Below, piece by piece: positions 19,131-29,827 of a DNA stretch of 64,000 nt. Source of the stretch: Ruminococcus sp. (lineage in GTDB: Bacteria > Bacillota > Clostridia > Oscillospirales > Ruminococcaceae); the NCBI GenBank assembly GCA_024697545.1, contig JAILFN010000053.1:1-64000 (forward strand), in the 5' to 3' direction. The position numbers and the translations under genes are program-made. Numbering within the stretch: position 1 is the stretch's first letter; the number at the start of each line of letters is the position of its first letter. The notes under the pieces are model-generated. The model was not told the origin of the DNA. It did not search any database and saw nothing but the letters and a program-made list of their open reading frames with translations.

Positions 19131-22100
19131 ATGAAGGAATACACACTGGATGAATTCTTGGAGGGCTGCGGACAGCAGGTGCCCGAAAGTCTGAAAGGCG
19201 CAACGCTTCTGAAGATAGCCTATGACGAGTCGAACGGCGGCAGTATGGTCATGACAATACGCTGCCGCAGTCTCGTGAGCTTCCGTGATGCCTGCGATCT
19301 TGAACACTCGTTGAAGCAGAAGCTCGGGCTTAATTCACTTTCCGCAGCCCTGAAATATACCCCCGATATGCTTTCGGGCGAATACTTCTTTGAGCTGATA
19401 CAGTTTTTAAGGTCGCGCTTCCCGACGGTCAACGGGTTCTTTGACAATGCTGTGGTAAACTATGACGGCGGCACCTTTTATGTTGACCTCGATCACGGCG
19501 GCGGCGATGTGCTCAAAAAAGCGGGCATAGAGGTTGCTTTCCCGCAGCTCGTGCATGATATGTTTTCGATAAACGTAAAGATAGTGCTGGGCGGCGTGCT
19601 TAGGTTAAGCGATGAGACTTACGCCGATGAACAGAAGAAGCTCCTCGACGCTATCCCGATAAATAATCCTCTGCCCCTGCCGCGCGGCGGAAGTGCTCCG
19701 CAGAAGCAGGAGCCCGAGATAAATTTCCGCACCGTTGACACCGAGTTCACGGGTCTTCCGATAATCGCGGAAGGGGCAAAGGTACTCGTCGGCGCACCGA
19801 TACTCCCCACCGAAAAGGTAACGCCCATGTGGGAGCTTTCAAACGAGACGGACGAGCATATAACCGTCTGGGGCGAGATATTCAGCGTCGATACCCGCGA
19901 GACGAAAAAGGGCATGATAATAGCTACTCTTTTCTTTACCGACTTCACCTCATCGCTTTCGATGAAGCTGATGAGCAGCAACTGGAAGCGCGGCAAGAAC
20001 CTTTCAAAGGAGCAGCTTACCGCCGTGCTCGAGAACATGAAAAAGGGTACGACGATCATCGCATCGGGCAAGATAGAGCAGGACGATTACGACCACAATT
20101 TCTATTTTATCCCAGAGAACATAATGCAGGTCAAGAAGACCAAACGCTCTGACAAGGCGGAGCAGAAGCGCGTCGAGCTGCACTGCCATACCAATATGTC
20201 CGCTATGGACGCTCTCGCCGCACCTTCAAAGCTGGTGCGCCGCGCGTTTGAATGGGGACACAAAGCGATAGCCATAACCGACCACGGAGTGGTCCAGGGC
20301 TTCCCGAATGCCGTCAATGAAACTGCTGCGATACGCAAGGGCGGCGGAGATTTCAAGACGATACTCGGCATCGAGGCTTATGAAGTCAACAACGATGTCG
20401 TGATATACAAGGGCTGGGAAAAGGAAAAGCTTACCGATGAGATAATCGTCTTCGACCTTGAGACAACGGGCACCAATCCCGTCAACGACAGGATAATAGA
20501 GATAGGCGCTGTGAAGCTCAGAGGGCTTGAGGTGGTCGAGGAGTTCAACAGCTTCGTAGACCCTCACCGTGAGCTTACCGATTTTATCTCGGGGCTCACA
20601 AATATAACCGATGATATGCTGAAAGGCGCTCCCGACGAAGCCGATGCTCTGGCGGAGTTCAAGAAGTTCTGCGGCGACAAGCCGCTGTTCGTTGCACACA
20701 ATGCCGACTTCGACTGCGGGTTCATACGCGAGACCGCAAAGCGCTGCGGGATAGATTTCCCCTTTTCGCAGCTTGATACCGTCGTGATGTCACGCTGTAT
20801 GCTCCCCGATCTTGAAAAGCACAAGCTGAACTTCGTGGCGGAGCATTTCGGATTTGAGTTCAACCATCACCGCGCCTGCGACGATGCGGGCGTACTGGCT
20901 AAGATATTCATCAAGCTGGCAGGTCAGCTGATGGAGGAGTACCCGAATACCGTGCTGACGGCGGATATGCTCAACAGCCTGCTTGCAAACACAGACAGTG
21001 TCACAAAGGATAAGTCCTACCACCAGATAATACTGGTCAAAAACAACACGGGACTCAAAAACCTTTACCGCATGATATCTGATTCAAACCTCAAATACTT
21101 CAAGCGAAACCCGAGGATACCAAAGTCTGAGCTGGTAAAGAACCGCGAGGGTCTGCTGGTAGGCTCTGCCTGCGAGGCGGGTGAGCTTATACAGGCATAC
21201 CTGCGGGGCGAGAGCCGCGAGCGCTTAAAGCAGATAGCTTCATTCTACGACTACCTGGAGATACAGCCCGACGGCAATAATGAATTCATGCTCCGTTCCG
21301 ACAGAGAGCCTTACGACAAGATCAACACCCCCGAGCAGCTTAGGGATATCAACCGCTTTATCGTAAAGCTCGGCGAGGAGCTTGGCATACCCGTCTGCGC
21401 TACGGGCGACGTTCACGTTATGGAGCCCGCAGACCTGCAATTTCGTGCCATAATCATGACCGCAAAGGGATTCTCCGATGCGGACAAGCAGGCAACGCTT
21501 TATTTCAAGCCGACCGACCAGATGCTTGATGAGCTGAGCTATCTCGGTGATGAAAAGGCGTTTGAGGTCGTCGTCACCAATACCAATATGATCGCCGACA
21601 GGATAGAGGCGGGCTTGCAGGCATTCCCCTTCGGCACCTATACCCCCTCGCTCCCCGGTGCTGTGCGTGAGCTTCAGGATCTTTGCTGGCACAAAGCCTG
21701 CTCGATATACGGCGACTGCGACCCTTCGGAGATCGAAGTTCCCGAGGGCGAAGATGTTGAGGTAGCACCGTATTTCAAGGGGCATATCCCCGATATAGTT
21801 TACGACCGCCTTGACAGAGAGCTGAAGGCGATAATCAAATACGGCTTCTCGGTGCTTTACATGATCGCACAGAAGCTTGTGCATAACTCCGTTCAGCACG
21901 GCTATCAGGTCGGTTCGCGTGGTTCGGTAGGCTCGTCGTTCGTAGCTTCGATGTCGGGCATTTCCGAGGTAAACCCGCTGATGCCGCACTATGTATGCCC
22001 AAAATGCCGTTACAGCGAGTTCATAACCGACGGTTCGGTGGGTTCGGGCTACGACCTTGAGCAGAAGAACTGTCCAAATTGCGGGACAGATATGCTCCGC

Positions 22101-23594
22101 GACGGACATGATATCCCCTTCGAGACCTTCCTCGGATTCAAGGGCGACAAAGCCCCCGATATCGACCTTAACTTCTCGGGCGATTTCCAGAGCCTTTCCC
22201 ACCGCTACACCGAAGAGCTGTTCGGTAAGGATCACGTTTTCAAGGCGGGCACCATAGCGGGCGTTCAGGAAAAGACGGCGTTCGGTTACGTCAAGAAATA
22301 CCTCGAACAGAATAACAAGACGGCAAACCCCGCCGAGATGCAGCGTCTGGCTCTCGGCTGCTGCGATGTAAAAAGGACTACAGGTCAGCACCCCGGCGGA
22401 ATGGTCGTTGTTCCCGGCGATTACGAGGTCTATGACTTCACACCCGTTCAGCACCCTGCCGAAAAGGACGAGAGCGACCTTATCACCACCCACTTCGACT
22501 TCCATTCAATGCACGACACGCTGCTAAAGCTCGATGAGCTGGGTCATGATGTGCCGACGATATACAAATACCTCGAGGAATTTTCGGGCAGGATCATCAC
22601 CGAGATACCCATGTCCGACCCCGATGTGTACAGTCTGTTCACCTCGCCCGAGGTGCTCGGCGTTAACGCCGATGATCTGCTCTGGAAGACGGGAACTCTC
22701 GGCATACCCGAGATGGGTACCAACTTTGTGTGCGGGATGCTGCTTGAAGCGAAGCCTAAAAATTTCAGCGACCTGCTGCAAATATCGGGACTTTCCCACG
22801 GTACCGACGTATGGCTCGGCAACGCGCAGGAGCTTATCAAGAACGGCACCTGCACTATATCCGAAGTTATCGGTACCCGTGACAGCATCATGACATACCT
22901 TATCTACCACGGAATGGACCCGTCGCTCTCCTTCAAGATAATGGAGATCACGCGAAAGGGCAACGCGCCCAAGCTGCTGACGGAAGAGATGAAGCAGGAT
23001 ATGCGCGACCACGATGTTCCCGAATGGTACATCGACAGCTGCCTGAAGATAAAGTATATGTTCCCGAAAGCGCACGCGGCGGCTTACGTCACATCGGCGA
23101 TAAAGCTATGCTGGTTCAAGGTACACGACCCCCTCGTGTTCTATGCTTCGATATTCACCGTCCGCGGTGAGGACTTTGATGCCGAGACTGCCATCAAGCC
23201 TGTCGAGCAGATAAAGGACAGGATAATCGCGATACGCTCGCTTCCCAAGGAGGAACGCAGCGCCAAAATCGACGACACCCACGATATGCTCATGATCATC
23301 TATGAGATGAGACTGCGCGGGTATGAGTTCCTGCCCGTGAATATCTACAAATCGCACGCCTTTATCTACCAGATCGAGGACGGAAAGCTGAGACTGCCGT
23401 TCAAGGCGATAAGCGGTGTCGGAGCTTCGGCGGCGCAGATGATATACGAAAAGGCAAAGGACGGCGATTTTATTTCGATCGAAGAATTCCAGCAGCAGAG
23501 CGGTGTCGGCAAGACTGTTGTGGATACCCTGAAATCGGTTGGAGCTTTCGGCGATCTGCCTGAAAGCAACCAGATATCTTTGTTCAATTTCTAA
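19131..23594 (+). CDS. polC: DNA polymerase III PolC-type alpha subunit
   Basis: 1487 aa; OB region, PHP ELHCHTNMSAMDAL, exonuclease VFDLETTGTNPVNDRIIEIGA, GSRGSVGSSFVASM, PDIDLNFSGDFQ. Confidence 0.98.
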   Translation: MKEYTLDEFLEGCGQQVPESLKGATLLKIAYDESNGGSMVMTIRCRSLVSFRDACDLEHSLKQKLGLNSLSAALKYTPDMLSGEYFFELIQFLRSRFPTVNGFFDNAVVNYDGGTFYVDLDHGGGDVLKKAGIEVAFPQLVHDMFSINVKIVLGGVLRLSDETYADEQKKLLDAIPINNPLPLPRGGSAPQKQEPEINFRTVDTEFTGLPIIAEGAKVLVGAPILPTEKVTPMWELSNETDEHITVWGEIFSVDTRETKKGMIIATLFFTDFTSSLSMKLMSSNWKRGKNLSKEQLTAVLENMKKGTTIIASGKIEQDDYDHNFYFIPENIMQVKKTKRSDKAEQKRVELHCHTNMSAMDALAAPSKLVRRAFEWGHKAIAITDHGVVQGFPNAVNETAAIRKGGGDFKTILGIEAYEVNNDVVIYKGWEKEKLTDEIIVFDLETTGTNPVNDRIIEIGAVKLRGLEVVEEFNSFVDPHRELTDFISGLTNITDDMLKGAPDEADALAEFKKFCGDKPLFVAHNADFDCGFIRETAKRCGIDFPFSQLDTVVMSRCMLPDLEKHKLNFVAEHFGFEFNHHRACDDAGVLAKIFIKLAGQLMEEYPNTVLTADMLNSLLANTDSVTKDKSYHQIILVKNNTGLKNLYRMISDSNLKYFKRNPRIPKSELVKNREGLLVGSACEAGELIQAYLRGESRERLKQIASFYDYLEIQPDGNNEFMLRSDREPYDKINTPEQLRDINRFIVKLGEELGIPVCATGDVHVMEPADLQFRAIIMTAKGFSDADKQATLYFKPTDQMLDELSYLGDEKAFEVVVTNTNMIADRIEAGLQAFPFGTYTPSLPGAVRELQDLCWHKACSIYGDCDPSEIEVPEGEDVEVAPYFKGHIPDIVYDRLDRELKAIIKYGFSVLYMIAQKLVHNSVQHGYQVGSRGSVGSSFVASMSGISEVNPLMPHYVCPKCRYSEFITDGSVGSGYDLEQKNCPNCGTDMLRDGHDIPFETFLGFKGDKAPDIDLNFSGDFQSLSHRYTEELFGKDHVFKAGTIAGVQEKTAFGYVKKYLEQNNKTANPAEMQRLALGCCDVKRTTGQHPGGMVVVPGDYEVYDFTPVQHPAEKDESDLITTHFDFHSMHDTLLKLDELGHDVPTIYKYLEEFSGRIITEIPMSDPDVYSLFTSPEVLGVNADDLLWKTGTLGIPEMGTNFVCGMLLEAKPKNFSDLLQISGLSHGTDVWLGNAQELIKNGTCTISEVIGTRDSIMTYLIYHGMDPSLSFKIMEITRKGNAPKLLTEEMKQDMRDHDVPEWYIDSCLKIKYMFPKAHAAAYVTSAIKLCWFKVHDPLVFYASIFTVRGEDFDAETAIKPVEQIKDRIIAIRSLPKEERSAKIDDTHDMLMIIYEMRLRGYEFLPVNIYKSHAFIYQIEDGKLRLPFKAISGVGASAAQMIYEKAKDGDFISIEEFQQQSGVGKTVVDTLKSVGAFGDLPESNQISLFNF

Positions 23595-23646
23595 GAACGG
23601 GAAACCGAATATTTACAGAAATTCAATGGAATGGAAACAGTTTTGC

Positions 23647-23675
23647 TTGACAATCTTCTGTCAATGTGATATTAT
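23647..23675 (+). promoter_or_regulatory. sigma-A promoter of the his operon
   Basis: TTGACA-17 nt-TATTAT. Confidence 0.85.
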
Positions 23676-23687
23676 ATATAAGTCATC

Positions 23688-23711
23688 TGCTAATATGCTA
23701 CTATATTAGCA
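23688..23711 (+). repeat. Perfect 9-bp inverted repeat in the his operon 5' region
   Basis: TGCTAATAT-GCTACT-ATATTAGCA, starting ~12 nt after the -10 box. Confidence 0.7.
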
Positions 23712-23752
23712 CTTTAACATAGTAAATCAACCGTATGTGAAAGGAAATACGA

Positions 23753-24949
23753 ATGAAAAGATATGATCTTATAACTCCCGAAGGCACAAGGGATCTGCTG
23801 TTCGAGGAGTGCCTTGCAAGACGCATGGTCGAGGAAAAGCTCGCAAAGCTTTTCTCGGGCTTTGGTTACAGCGAGGTCGTTACGCCAGGAATGGAATTCT
23901 ATGACGTGTTCCTCGGAACTTCGAGAACATTCCGTCAGGAGAGCCTTTACAAGCTCACCGATTCCAAGAACCGCCTTATAACCCTCAGACCCGATTCCAC
24001 TATCCCGATAGCCCGCCTTGTGGCGACAAGGCTCAAAGAATCCGACCTCCCGCTCAGGCTTTACTACAATCAGTCGGTGTTCGAGAACAATGCACTTCTA
24101 AAGGGACGCTCGGACGAGGTGGTCCAGGCAGGTATCGAGCTTATAGGCGGCGAGAACACAAAACGCGCCGATTACGAAGCCCTCTGCACCGCAGTTGAAG
24201 CGCTCGCACTCTTCGGCAAGGATTTCCGCCTTGAGATAGGTCACATCGGCTACTTCAAGGAGCTGGTGCGTCAGCTCAATATCGACGCTCAGACGGAAGA
24301 GGAGATACGCATACTCATCAACGCGAAGAACTACCCCGCGCTCAACGACCTGCTTGACGGTATCGCTGACAATGAGATAACCGCTACCCTTAAAAAGCTG
24401 CCCGGTCTGTTCGGCGGCGAGGAGGTCTTTGACAAGGCTGACAAGCTTTACACCGATGAGAACATAAAGTATATCCTTGAAAACTTAAAGGTCGTTTACC
24501 GCAGACTGAAGTCTCTCGGCTATGAAGACAAGGTGATAGTTGACCTCGGTATCGTTCGTCATACCGATTACTACACGGGCATAGTTTTCAAGGGCTACCT
24601 TACGGGTATCGGAGACAGCGTGCTGAAGGGCGGACGCTATGACGGTCTGCTGGGCGAGTTCGGGCGCGATTGCCCCGCGGTCGGCTTCGGCGTGAACTGT
24701 GATGCTATCGCCAATTACTTCTGCAAGCAGGGCGAGGCTCCGAGCCCCAAGACCGCGGATGCGATAGTTTACGGAGAAAAGGGTCACGTTGTTGAGGCTA
24801 TGGCTTATGCCACAAAGCTCGTGCGCGACGGACTTACCGTTGAGAACAGCCTGTTCAACACGATAGAGGACACAAAGGAATATGCCGCCGCCAAGGGCAT
24901 ACATAAGATATTCGTGGTGGGTGAAAAAAATTACCACATCGAGCTGTAA
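23753..24949 (+). CDS. hisZ: ATP phosphoribosyltransferase regulatory subunit HisZ (HisRS paralog)
   Basis: TPEGTRDLLFEECLARRMVEEKLAKLFSGFGYSEVVTPGMEF; 398 aa, shorter than HisS, in operon with short-form hisG. Confidence 0.9.
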   Translation: MKRYDLITPEGTRDLLFEECLARRMVEEKLAKLFSGFGYSEVVTPGMEFYDVFLGTSRTFRQESLYKLTDSKNRLITLRPDSTIPIARLVATRLKESDLPLRLYYNQSVFENNALLKGRSDEVVQAGIELIGGENTKRADYEALCTAVEALALFGKDFRLEIGHIGYFKELVRQLNIDAQTEEEIRILINAKNYPALNDLLDGIADNEITATLKKLPGLFGGEEVFDKADKLYTDENIKYILENLKVVYRRLKSLGYEDKVIVDLGIVRHTDYYTGIVFKGYLTGIGDSVLKGGRYDGLLGEFGRDCPAVGFGVNCDAIANYFCKQGEAPSPKTADAIVYGEKGHVVEAMAYATKLVRDGLTVENSLFNTIEDTKEYAAAKGIHKIFVVGEKNYHIEL

Positions 24950-24962
24950 GGCGGATACGGCA

Positions 24963-25514
24963 ATGCTTTATATAATGAGACACGGCAAGACCGACTGGAA
25001 CGCTCAGCACAAGCTTCAGGGCAGGGCAGATGTTCCCCTGAATGAAGAGGGCAGGCAGATGGCTCGGCGGGCTGCCGAGGAGTACCGCGGCGTTCACTTT
25101 GACGTATGCTACTGCTCTCCTCTTTCCCGTGCCAGGGAGACTGCCGAGATACTTCTTGACGGCAGAGATGTCCCGCAGTTAACAGATGACAGACTCGTTG
25201 AGATGAGCTTTGGAAGCTGTGAGGGGATGCAGTACAGCTTCGGGGATATCGATGGACCCATGAGCGTGCTTTTCCATCATCCCGAGGATTATAATGAGTC
25301 GATCGGCGGTGCGGAGACTTTAGACGAGCTTTTCGCACGGACGGGGGAGTTCCTCAAAGAAGTCGCGCTCCCGCAGGTGGCTGAGGGCAAGGACGTTCTG
25401 ATAGTCGGGCACGGCGCTATGAATTCAAGCATCGTCAGCATCATCCGTAAACTGCCCCGCTCCGAATTCTGGAAGGCGGGTATCGAGAACTGCAAGCTCA
25501 TGCAGCTGATCTGA
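24963..25514 (+). CDS. Histidine phosphatase superfamily protein (phosphoglycerate mutase-like)
   Basis: LYIMRHGKTDWNAQHKLQGRADVPLNEEG, CYCSPLSRARETAEI, VLIVGHGAMNSSI. Confidence 0.93.
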   Translation: MLYIMRHGKTDWNAQHKLQGRADVPLNEEGRQMARRAAEEYRGVHFDVCYCSPLSRARETAEILLDGRDVPQLTDDRLVEMSFGSCEGMQYSFGDIDGPMSVLFHHPEDYNESIGGAETLDELFARTGEFLKEVALPQVAEGKDVLIVGHGAMNSSIVSIIRKLPRSEFWKAGIENCKLMQLI

Positions 25515-25537
25515 CAACAAGTAAAGGAAGATAATAT

Positions 25538-26167
25538 ATGAATAAACCGATTAGGATAGCCCTGACAAAGGGCAGACTCGAAAAGGACACGGTAGGGCTT
25601 TTCGAGAAGATTGGCTACGACTGCACGGCAGTGCGCGAAAAGGGAAGAAAGCTGATACTCCCCGTAGCCGACGGAAATATGGAAGTCGTTCTTGCTAAGG
25701 CAAACGATGTTATAACCTACGTCGAGCATGGCGTATGCGATATCGGCGTTGTGGGCAAGGACACCATAATGGAAATGCAGGGCAAGTTCTTTGAAGTGCT
25801 CGACCTCGGCTTCGGGCGCTGCAAGTTTGCGCTTGCCACAAAGAAGGGATCGCCTTTTTACGGCGGCTACAACGTCAAGACGATAGCCACAAAGTACCCG
25901 AACATCACCCGCACCTTCTTTGAGAGCAAGGGCATGGACGTTGATATCGTAAAGATCGAAGGCTCCGTTGAGCTGGCTCCGCTGCTGGAGCTTTCCGACG
26001 GCATCGTTGATATCGTTGAGACAGGCACTACCCTTAAAGAGAACGGACTTGAAGTCATAGAGGACATCTGCCCCATCTCCGCACGTCTTATCGTCAACAT
26101 GGTAAGCATGAAGCTGAGACAGCAGGAGATCGAGGAATTCGTCGCAAAGGTGCAGTCGAATCTTTGA
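25538..26167 (+). CDS. hisG: ATP phosphoribosyltransferase, short form
   Basis: IRIALTKGRLEKDTVGLFEKIGYDC, DIVETGTTLKENGLEVIEDI. Confidence 0.97.
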   Translation: MNKPIRIALTKGRLEKDTVGLFEKIGYDCTAVREKGRKLILPVADGNMEVVLAKANDVITYVEHGVCDIGVVGKDTIMEMQGKFFEVLDLGFGRCKFALATKKGSPFYGGYNVKTIATKYPNITRTFFESKGMDVDIVKIEGSVELAPLLELSDGIVDIVETGTTLKENGLEVIEDICPISARLIVNMVSMKLRQQEIEEFVAKVQSNL

Positions 26168-26177
26168 TGACCTGATA

Positions 26178-26480
26178 ATGATCGGAGTGAAAAGGATGGG
26201 CAAGACAAAAGCAGAAAAAGAACGAAGCGAGCTTGATAAAAAACTCATCAAAAAAACCTTTAAACAGGAGATCGGGCAGAAAAGAAGCTTTGATTGGCAA
26301 CAGTTCATCAAAACAGCTATTGGTATATTTATAGGCATGATGATATCCGATCGGTTGAGAGGATCGGCTGATATCGCCGCACCTTTAATGTTTGCTGCGG
26401 AACTCATCATCATGATCGTTTGTATTGTTGCTGTCGATCTTTTGCGATCAGCTTTTGGAAGAATAATTCGGAGGAAATAA
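26178..26480 (+). CDS. Small hypothetical membrane protein within the his operon
   Basis: Charged N-terminus and hydrophobic C-terminal segments; ends directly before hisD; start may be 26196. Confidence 0.65.
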   Translation: MIGVKRMGKTKAEKERSELDKKLIKKTFKQEIGQKRSFDWQQFIKTAIGIFIGMMISDRLRGSADIAAPLMFAAELIIMIVCIVAVDLLRSAFGRIIRRK

Positions 26481-26481
26481 A

Positions 26482-27774
26482 ATGGAAATTATCAGAAAAA
26501 TATACGCAGACGGTACTGCCGAAGAGGAATTCTTCAAGCAGGTAGAAAAGCGCAGCGGCGAGACGGATAAGAAGGTAACTGCCGTTGTCAGTGAGATAAT
26601 CGAGAACGTTAAGGAAAACGGCGACAGCGCCGTAAAGGCCTACACCGAAAAGTTCGACGGCAAGCTGCCGCAGTATTACGAAGTCCCCCGCGAGGTCATA
26701 AATGATGCCCTGACAGAGGCAGACCCCGCATTCACCGACGCTCTTTTAAACGCCATCGAGAACATCTCCGACTTCCACAACCGTCAGAAGTCGCAGAGCT
26801 TTGTCAATGCAAAGGAAAACGGCGTTGTGCTGGGTCAGCGTGTACGCGGACTTGAAAGGGTCGGTCTTTACGTTCCGGGCGGCACGGCGGCTTATCCTTC
26901 AAGCGTGCTGATGAACGCTATCCCCGCAAAGATCGCGGGCGTAAAGGAGATAATCATGGTGACACCGCCCCTCAAGGACGGCACGCCAAACAAGGATATC
27001 CTTGTTGCAGCTGCCCTCTGCGGAGTTGACAGAGTGTTCCTTTCGGGCGGCGCACAGGCTATCGCTGCACTTGCATACGGCACCGAGGAGATACCGAAGG
27101 TGGACAAGATAGTAGGTCCCGGAAATATCTTCGTGGCGACCGCAAAGAAGCTGCTCTACGGCACTGTTGACATAGACATGATCGCAGGTCCTTCCGAGAT
27201 ACTTATCGTTGCGGACGACAGCGCAAAGCCCAAGTTCGTGGCGGCTGACCTTATGTCTCAGGCTGAGCATGACAGACTTGCTTCCGCGATACTCGTTACC
27301 ACAAGCGAAAGGCTCGCGGACGAGACTATCAGGGAGCTTGAACGTCAGATGGCTGACCTTGAGCGTAAGGAGATCATTGCGGAGTCGCTGGCAAACTACG
27401 GCGCTATCATAATCTGCGGCAGCCGTCAGCGTGCCTGCGAGATCGCCAACAAGCTGGCACCCGAGCACCTTGAAGTTCTGTTCGAGAACCCGATGGAGTA
27501 TATCGGCTGCCTCGATAACGTCGGCTCGCTGTTCCTCGGCGATTACGCTCCCGAGCCTCTCGGCGATTACTATGCGGGTCCCAACCACGTTCTTCCCACA
27601 AGCGGCACCGCACGCTTCTTCTCGCCCCTCGGAGTAAACAGCTTTGAGAAGCGCTCCAGCTTCATCTACTACACCGAGCAGGCACTCTGCGAGGCAAAGG
27701 ACGACATCGTTCTCGTGGCTGAGAAGGAAGGACTTACCGCACACGCCAATGCCATCAAGGTTAGATTCAACTGA
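26482..27774 (+). CDS. hisD: Histidinol dehydrogenase
   Basis: [59 protein letters not shown]. Confidence 0.98.
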   Translation: MEIIRKIYADGTAEEEFFKQVEKRSGETDKKVTAVVSEIIENVKENGDSAVKAYTEKFDGKLPQYYEVPREVINDALTEADPAFTDALLNAIENISDFHNRQKSQSFVNAKENGVVLGQRVRGLERVGLYVPGGTAAYPSSVLMNAIPAKIAGVKEIIMVTPPLKDGTPNKDILVAAALCGVDRVFLSGGAQAIAALAYGTEEIPKVDKIVGPGNIFVATAKKLLYGTVDIDMIAGPSEILIVADDSAKPKFVAADLMSQAEHDRLASAILVTTSERLADETIRELERQMADLERKEIIAESLANYGAIIICGSRQRACEIANKLAPEHLEVLFENPMEYIGCLDNVGSLFLGDYAPEPLGDYYAGPNHVLPTSGTARFFSPLGVNSFEKRSSFIYYTEQALCEAKDDIVLVAEKEGLTAHANAIKVRFN

Positions 27775-27793
27775 ACCACGAAAGGCTGATATC

Positions 27794-28372
27794 ATGAGAA
27801 AAGCAGAAATCAAGAGAAAAACAAAAGAGACTGACATAACCGTTGCACTCGACCTTGACGGCAGCGGCAAGGTGGATATAGATACGGGGATCGGATTTTT
27901 CGATCATATGCTTACAGCCCTCGGCGTACACAGCGGGATGGATCTTACCGTCCGCTGTAAGGGCGACCTGAATGTTGACGGTCACCACACCGTTGAGGAC
28001 GTGGGCATAGTTATCGGACAGGCTGTGGCTCAGGCACTCGGCGACAAGGGCGGCATCGCAAGATACGGCAGCGCTTATGTGCCTATGGACGAGGCACTGA
28101 GCTTCTGCGCGCTCGACATAAGCGGCAGACCCTTCCTCGCTTTCAAAGCAGAGTTCACCGATTTCCGCTGCGGCGAGTTCGATACCTGCCTGACTGAGGA
28201 GTTCTTCCGTGCCTTCGCGATGAACAGCGGCATAACCCTGCATATCCGCGAGGAATACGGCAGGAACGACCACCATATCATCGAAGCTATGTTCAAGGCT
28301 GTGGCTCACGCACTGAAGGACGCCATGACCGTGACGGGCGGCGGTGTATTATCCACAAAGGGCGTGTTATAA
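27794..28372 (+). CDS. hisB: Imidazoleglycerol-phosphate dehydratase
   Basis: [45 protein letters not shown]; no fused phosphatase domain. Confidence 0.98.
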   Translation: MRKAEIKRKTKETDITVALDLDGSGKVDIDTGIGFFDHMLTALGVHSGMDLTVRCKGDLNVDGHHTVEDVGIVIGQAVAQALGDKGGIARYGSAYVPMDEALSFCALDISGRPFLAFKAEFTDFRCGEFDTCLTEEFFRAFAMNSGITLHIREEYGRNDHHIIEAMFKAVAHALKDAMTVTGGGVLSTKGVL

Positions 28373-28983
28373 TGATAGCTATAATTGATTACGGCGCGGG
28401 GAATATATTCTCGGTCAAGAATGCGCTTGACTACCTCGGCGTTGAGAGCAAGCTTACGGCTGACGCAGCCGAACTTGAAGCCGCCGACGCGCTGATCCTT
28501 CCGGGTGTAGGCGCTTTTCCCTGGGCTATGAAAAAGCTTACCGAAAGCGGTCTTATAGAAACCATCAAGGAGCAGTCGAAGAAGAAGCCGCTGCTGGGCA
28601 TATGCCTCGGTATGCAGCTGCTCTTCGAGAAGAGCTTTGAGTTTGAAGAGTGCGCGGGTCTGGGGCTCATAAAGGGATATGTTGACAAGATACCCGACGC
28701 GGGTCTGGTCATACCCCACATGGGCTGGAACAAGCTGGAGTATTCAACCCCCTGCCCGCTGTTCGACGGGCTCGGCGATGATGAGTATGTTTATTTCGTA
28801 CACTCCTACAAGGCATTCTGCCCCGACGAAGTTCTGAACGCTTATGCAGAGTACGGCGGGAAAGTACCTGCCGTGGTGTCCGACGGAAAGAATGTTTTCG
28901 GCTGTCAGTTCCACCCCGAAAAGTCGGGCGCCACGGGACTTAAAATGCTTGAAAACTTCGCGAAAATGACGGGGGAGGTATAA
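28372..28983 (+). CDS. hisH: Imidazole glycerol phosphate synthase subunit HisH
   Basis: [42 protein letters not shown]. Confidence 0.98.
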   Translation: MIAIIDYGAGNIFSVKNALDYLGVESKLTADAAELEAADALILPGVGAFPWAMKKLTESGLIETIKEQSKKKPLLGICLGMQLLFEKSFEFEECAGLGLIKGYVDKIPDAGLVIPHMGWNKLEYSTPCPLFDGLGDDEYVYFVHSYKAFCPDEVLNAYAEYGGKVPAVVSDGKNVFGCQFHPEKSGATGLKMLENFAKMTGEV

Positions 28984-28985
28984 CG

Positions 28986-29741
28986 ATGCTCGCAAAAAGA
29001 ATAATCCCCTGCCTTGATGTTCGCGACGGCAAGGTCGTCAAGGGTGTCAATTTTGAGGGTATAAAGGAAGTCGGCGACCCCGTTGAGTGTGCGTATGAGT
29101 ACAACCTTCAGGGCGCGGACGAGATAGTATTCTATGATATAACGGCTTCTCACGAGGGCAGGGGAGTTATCCTCGATGTCGTGCGTGAGACTGCAAAGAA
29201 GGTATTTGTCCCCCTGACCGTAGGCGGCGGCATAAAGACCGTCGAAGATATTCGCAACACCCTTCGCGCGGGCGCTGACAAGGTATCTGTAAACTCTCAG
29301 GCGGTGCAGAACCCGCAGCTTATAAAAGAAGGCGCAGATGTTTTCGGCAGCCAGTGCATATGCGTTGGTGTCGATGCAAAGACGATAGGTCCGAATAAAT
29401 GGACAGTTTTCATCAATGGCGGACGCATAGACATGGGCATCGACCTTATCGACTGGGTAAAGCAGTGCGAGCAGCTCGGTGCGGGTGAGATCTGTCTGAA
29501 CTCCATCGACACCGACGGCGTTCGCGGCGGCTTCGATCTGCCGATGCTCAAAGCGGTCGTTGATGCGGTGAAGATCCCCGTCATAGCCTCGGGCGGCGCG
29601 GGAAAGCTCGGCGATTTTGCCGAAGCGTTCGAGAAGACCGACTGCTCGGCAGCGCTGGCGGCTTCGCTCTTCCACTTCCGTGAGCTGACCGTTTCGCAGG
29701 TAAAGGACGACTGCAAAGCCAAGGGTATAATAGTTAGATAA
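28986..29741 (+). CDS. hisF: Imidazole glycerol phosphate synthase subunit HisF
   Basis: [49 protein letters not shown]. Confidence 0.98.
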   Translation: MLAKRIIPCLDVRDGKVVKGVNFEGIKEVGDPVECAYEYNLQGADEIVFYDITASHEGRGVILDVVRETAKKVFVPLTVGGGIKTVEDIRNTLRAGADKVSVNSQAVQNPQLIKEGADVFGSQCICVGVDAKTIGPNKWTVFINGGRIDMGIDLIDWVKQCEQLGAGEICLNSIDTDGVRGGFDLPMLKAVVDAVKIPVIASGGAGKLGDFAEAFEKTDCSAALAASLFHFRELTVSQVKDDCKAKGIIVR

Positions 29742-29827
29742 AGAGGGGTTCGGTATGGCAGAAAAGGACATGGAAAAGCCCGAGTGCATGACCGATCTTC
29801 AGATGTTATACCTACGGAGGACTTGCG

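Noticed and set aside
21240-22505. 421-aa minus-strand ORF inside polC
   Set aside because: Shadow ORF; polC reading frame is fully conserved through this region
23753-24949. Histidyl-tRNA synthetase (hisS)
   Set aside because: Too short and operonic with short-form hisG; HisZ is the better call
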